From Litomosoides sigmodontis (Eukaryota > Nematoda > Chromadorea > Rhabditida > Onchocercidae), in contig OY718803.1 in the NCBI GenBank assembly GCA_963070105.1, positions 6,058,507 through 6,122,506 on the forward strand: DNA of 64,000 nt. Reading direction: 5' to 3'. Made by a program: the position numbers and the translations under genes. Shown here piece after piece: positions 61,674 to 64,000 of this stretch (positions are counted from its first letter, which is position 1; each line of letters opens with the position of its first letter). The notes under the pieces were generated by a model, which searched no databases, was not told where the DNA came from, and worked only from the letters and a program-made list of their open reading frames with translations.

Positions 61674-64000
61674 TGCGGAGGACAACAAAAGGAAACGAGG
61701 ATGAATAGTCCATGCGGATTTGTTGTCGTGCAAACATCTGACCCTATCAAATAAAGAGGTGCGGAGTTCGGTTTAATTTGCTATGAGAGGAATGCACGAA
61801 CGTGTAGTAGCATTGATGTCTATAATTAAATTTAGTATCCTGGATCATACTTGCTAGATTTTGTAACAATTTTTTGAAATTTTACAAATAATGAGTGCTA
61901 TTTAAGAAAAAGCCAGAGATGTTTAAATGAGTGGGTGGATTTGTGGCGGTAATGGAAAGTATGAACGTAAGTGGATGGTTTTTGGATAGGCCTCTTCTTG
62001 CAACGAATGATGAATTGTTGGGTTGGATCGTAGGAAGGTGGGGATGGGCGAAGGGGAATTACAGAGGGACGAATCGCTCAGGTGCATCATCACCGTCTTC
62101 CAAGTCATATACATCACTACGTCGGTTTTCCAAATCAAACGTTTCATGCCGTCATGGATTGATTTCCTTTTCTTTCTCTTAGCCTGGCAACTTAATCTTT
62201 CCCTCCGCAACTATCAGTTTGAAAGGAACACTAACTAATCTTTCTACCTTTAGAATTTCTTCCTCACAACTAGACATACTCTATCGTAATTATCGTTAAA
62301 TCAGTTTATTTGATTCATCATTGCAGAAAGCTTGCCTTAGTTGTTTTTCACTCCTTGTGCTCTCGTCAATTTTGATTGTAATCAAATCAGAAGGAAACAT
62401 ACTTTCCTGTATCTTTTTGTCTGTTAATTATTGCAAATGCTGCAATTATCAATCTTAAGATGCTAAGAAGGTGGAAGAAAAGTGAAAAGTGATGATGGGG
62501 GCTTTGCAACATTGAAATTGCTTTGGTATTAGCGCCTATTGCATTTATTGTCTTGTCTTATTTGCGCTTCTCTTCAAATTGCCACATTCCTTCCTATCGC
62601 CCTGTTAGACTTCTTAATGTGTAATTAGAGGTTCAGTGAGGTAGGACGAGGTAACTAAGGTGACGAGCGAGGAGAAGAAACGAAACGACAATTGTCGGCA
62701 ACATTAAGAAGGACCTGTGAACCTCACATTACAAACAAATGATGGAAAGAGAGAGAGAAGAGTCTGGAAGTGGAGGGAAGAGAGAAATGAGTAAAATAAA
62801 ATAAATGAAGGGAAAAATGAGATGATTAACGAAGGTCATATACAATTAATGTTCTGCCACATTGTGTATATTTCAAACTGCGAGGAGCTAAGGGACGTGC
62901 GGAGCCGGAGATTACCGAAAAGCAGGGAACGCTAATGGTAATAGTGGGGAACAGCGAATGTTGTTCACGGTACTAGTGAAATCACAACTGTCATTACAGT
63001 CGTATAAATTTGCTGACGCTGAAATGACGGAACGGAATTGTTTACCTTTTAAAATTAATAAGTAAATGTGTTGAGATATATTTCAAACATGATAATTCGA
63101 ACGTCGGAGGCTTTTTCTTTGATGGTCAATTAGTTGTATTGGAATAAAAATGGTAGAAGTGATTGATCATATTGCTTCTAAAGTAACCACTTTGCTGACC
63201 TTTCCATCGTTAAGAGTTCGGTTTTCTAGTTTAGCCTGAATTCAGAAAATGAATTCGCTTATGTAATTTTGCTTTGGGAGGCTCCTGTAACTAGTTCTGA
63301 CTTCATTGGCGGGTCCTTTAATGTAACATATTCCTTCGTATTATATGACTGAGGTAAATTAGGATTTGGCTATTTTAGCGTGGTAATTTGCCCTTCCTAA
63401 CCAGGAAATAAGTGCTTTGGTATTCAACATTTCAATACGTAGCTCATAAGCCAGCCCTTTTTTCAGTTTAAGTTTAGGGAAAATTGAAACCTTCCTTATT
63501 TCGAAACTCTTTCTTCAAAGATCTTTGCTTCAAAAGTTATTTTTCATTGAATTAAGAATAATAACTTAATTTCACTTTTTATTTCCTATGCTTTCTGAAT
63601 GTAAATCTTTATTTATTATTTGCGTGTCGTGAAACACTGAAAAAAGTCTGTTTATTCGTGTAAACAGATAGATTGATACTGCAATAACCTCAGTTTCTTA
63701 CGAGTAAGCTCTAATAGCAATAGACAGTTCAGCGGTATTTCATTCCCATAATTTGACTGTAAGTATCCGTTGCTAACGATTCTTCTGCGTGACGTAGTCA
63801 TTTTGTACCTAACGAGTTCGTAAGTGTTGTATGCACTGGCAATTTTCTATTTGACTAAATGGGTTGTTTCTGCGTGTTGACTGGTTATAATTAAGCAAAC
63901 AATGGCTATACTAACGCACAGGAAGGAGAGCTCAGTGGTTGAGTAACAATGACAGTTTTGTAATTTTAATTTTCGTGTGCTTGGTCTCCTCGACCGGCCA
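60064..64000 (+). other. Probable downstream intron of zfh-2 to window edge
   Basis: The last recognised exon ends with a donor (TGCG|GTACGT) in phase 1 and no matching exon was found in the remaining 3.9 kb. Open frames near 61931-62182 and 61569-61754 lack recognisable domains; the latter is driven by the AT run. The region is probably another long intron before the homeodomain exons. Confidence 0.5.
61636..61670. repeat. (AT)n microsatellite
   Basis: An AT alternation of about 35 bases. It creates Ile-Tyr repeats in two frames. Confidence 0.95.

Noticed and set aside
61501..61754. Three overlapping frames with Ile-Tyr repeats
   Set aside because: Created by the (AT)n run; no supporting domain.

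Overview
The window reads as nuclear DNA of a nematode, most likely clade III (filarial or other spirurid). Evidence: AT-rich sequence, compact genes cut by many short GT-AG introns with TTTTTAG, TTTGCAG or TTTTCAG acceptors, strong acceptors lying 0 to 41 bases upstream of start codons (as expected of spliced-leader trans-splicing), and protein families shared with other animals. The species cannot be fixed without a search. I saw no bacterial operon, CRISPR array, rRNA, transposase or reverse-transcriptase reading frame.

The left third (about 1 to 20.5 kb) holds four compact genes that can be rebuilt exon by exon with consistent phases. (1) A SIN3-family co-repressor scaffold on the plus strand (982-8950), with three PAH repeats, the HDAC-interaction region and the SIN3 C-terminal domain, broken by a 200-N assembly gap. 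(2) A small OSER1-like gene on the minus strand (10773-11859). (3) A ceramide kinase gene on the plus strand (14419-18446). (4) A very short COMM-domain gene on the plus strand (19703-20510), similar in size and layout to COMMD6.

From 20.5 kb to the right edge the window is dominated by a gene-poor region rich in simple repeats and TAAT-type AT motifs. It leads into the zinc-finger part of a zfh-2/ZFHX3/4-type transcription factor gene. Eight phase-compatible exons (48717-60063) encode six C2H2 fingers, including near-invariant ZFHX motifs. An intron of about 8 kb splits them, and the gene runs off the right edge before any homeodomain. Two more exon-like segments at 32374-32476 and 45740-45863 may be its 5' end, but their splice phases do not join directly, so at least one exon is missing or they belong elsewhere.

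The genes do not form one pathway. Two regulate transcription (SIN3 recruits histone deacetylases; zfh-2 is a developmental DNA-binding factor), one is a sphingolipid kinase, and two are small adaptor or stress proteins. The most unusual signal outside the genes is a set of perfect ATGCAAAT octamers (POU-type sites), all between 26 and 57 kb, with tight clusters at 40.85-41.05 kb and around the first confident zfh-2 exon. A tandem acceptor pair in zfh-2 that would toggle between the zinc-finger frame and an early stop is also worth testing.
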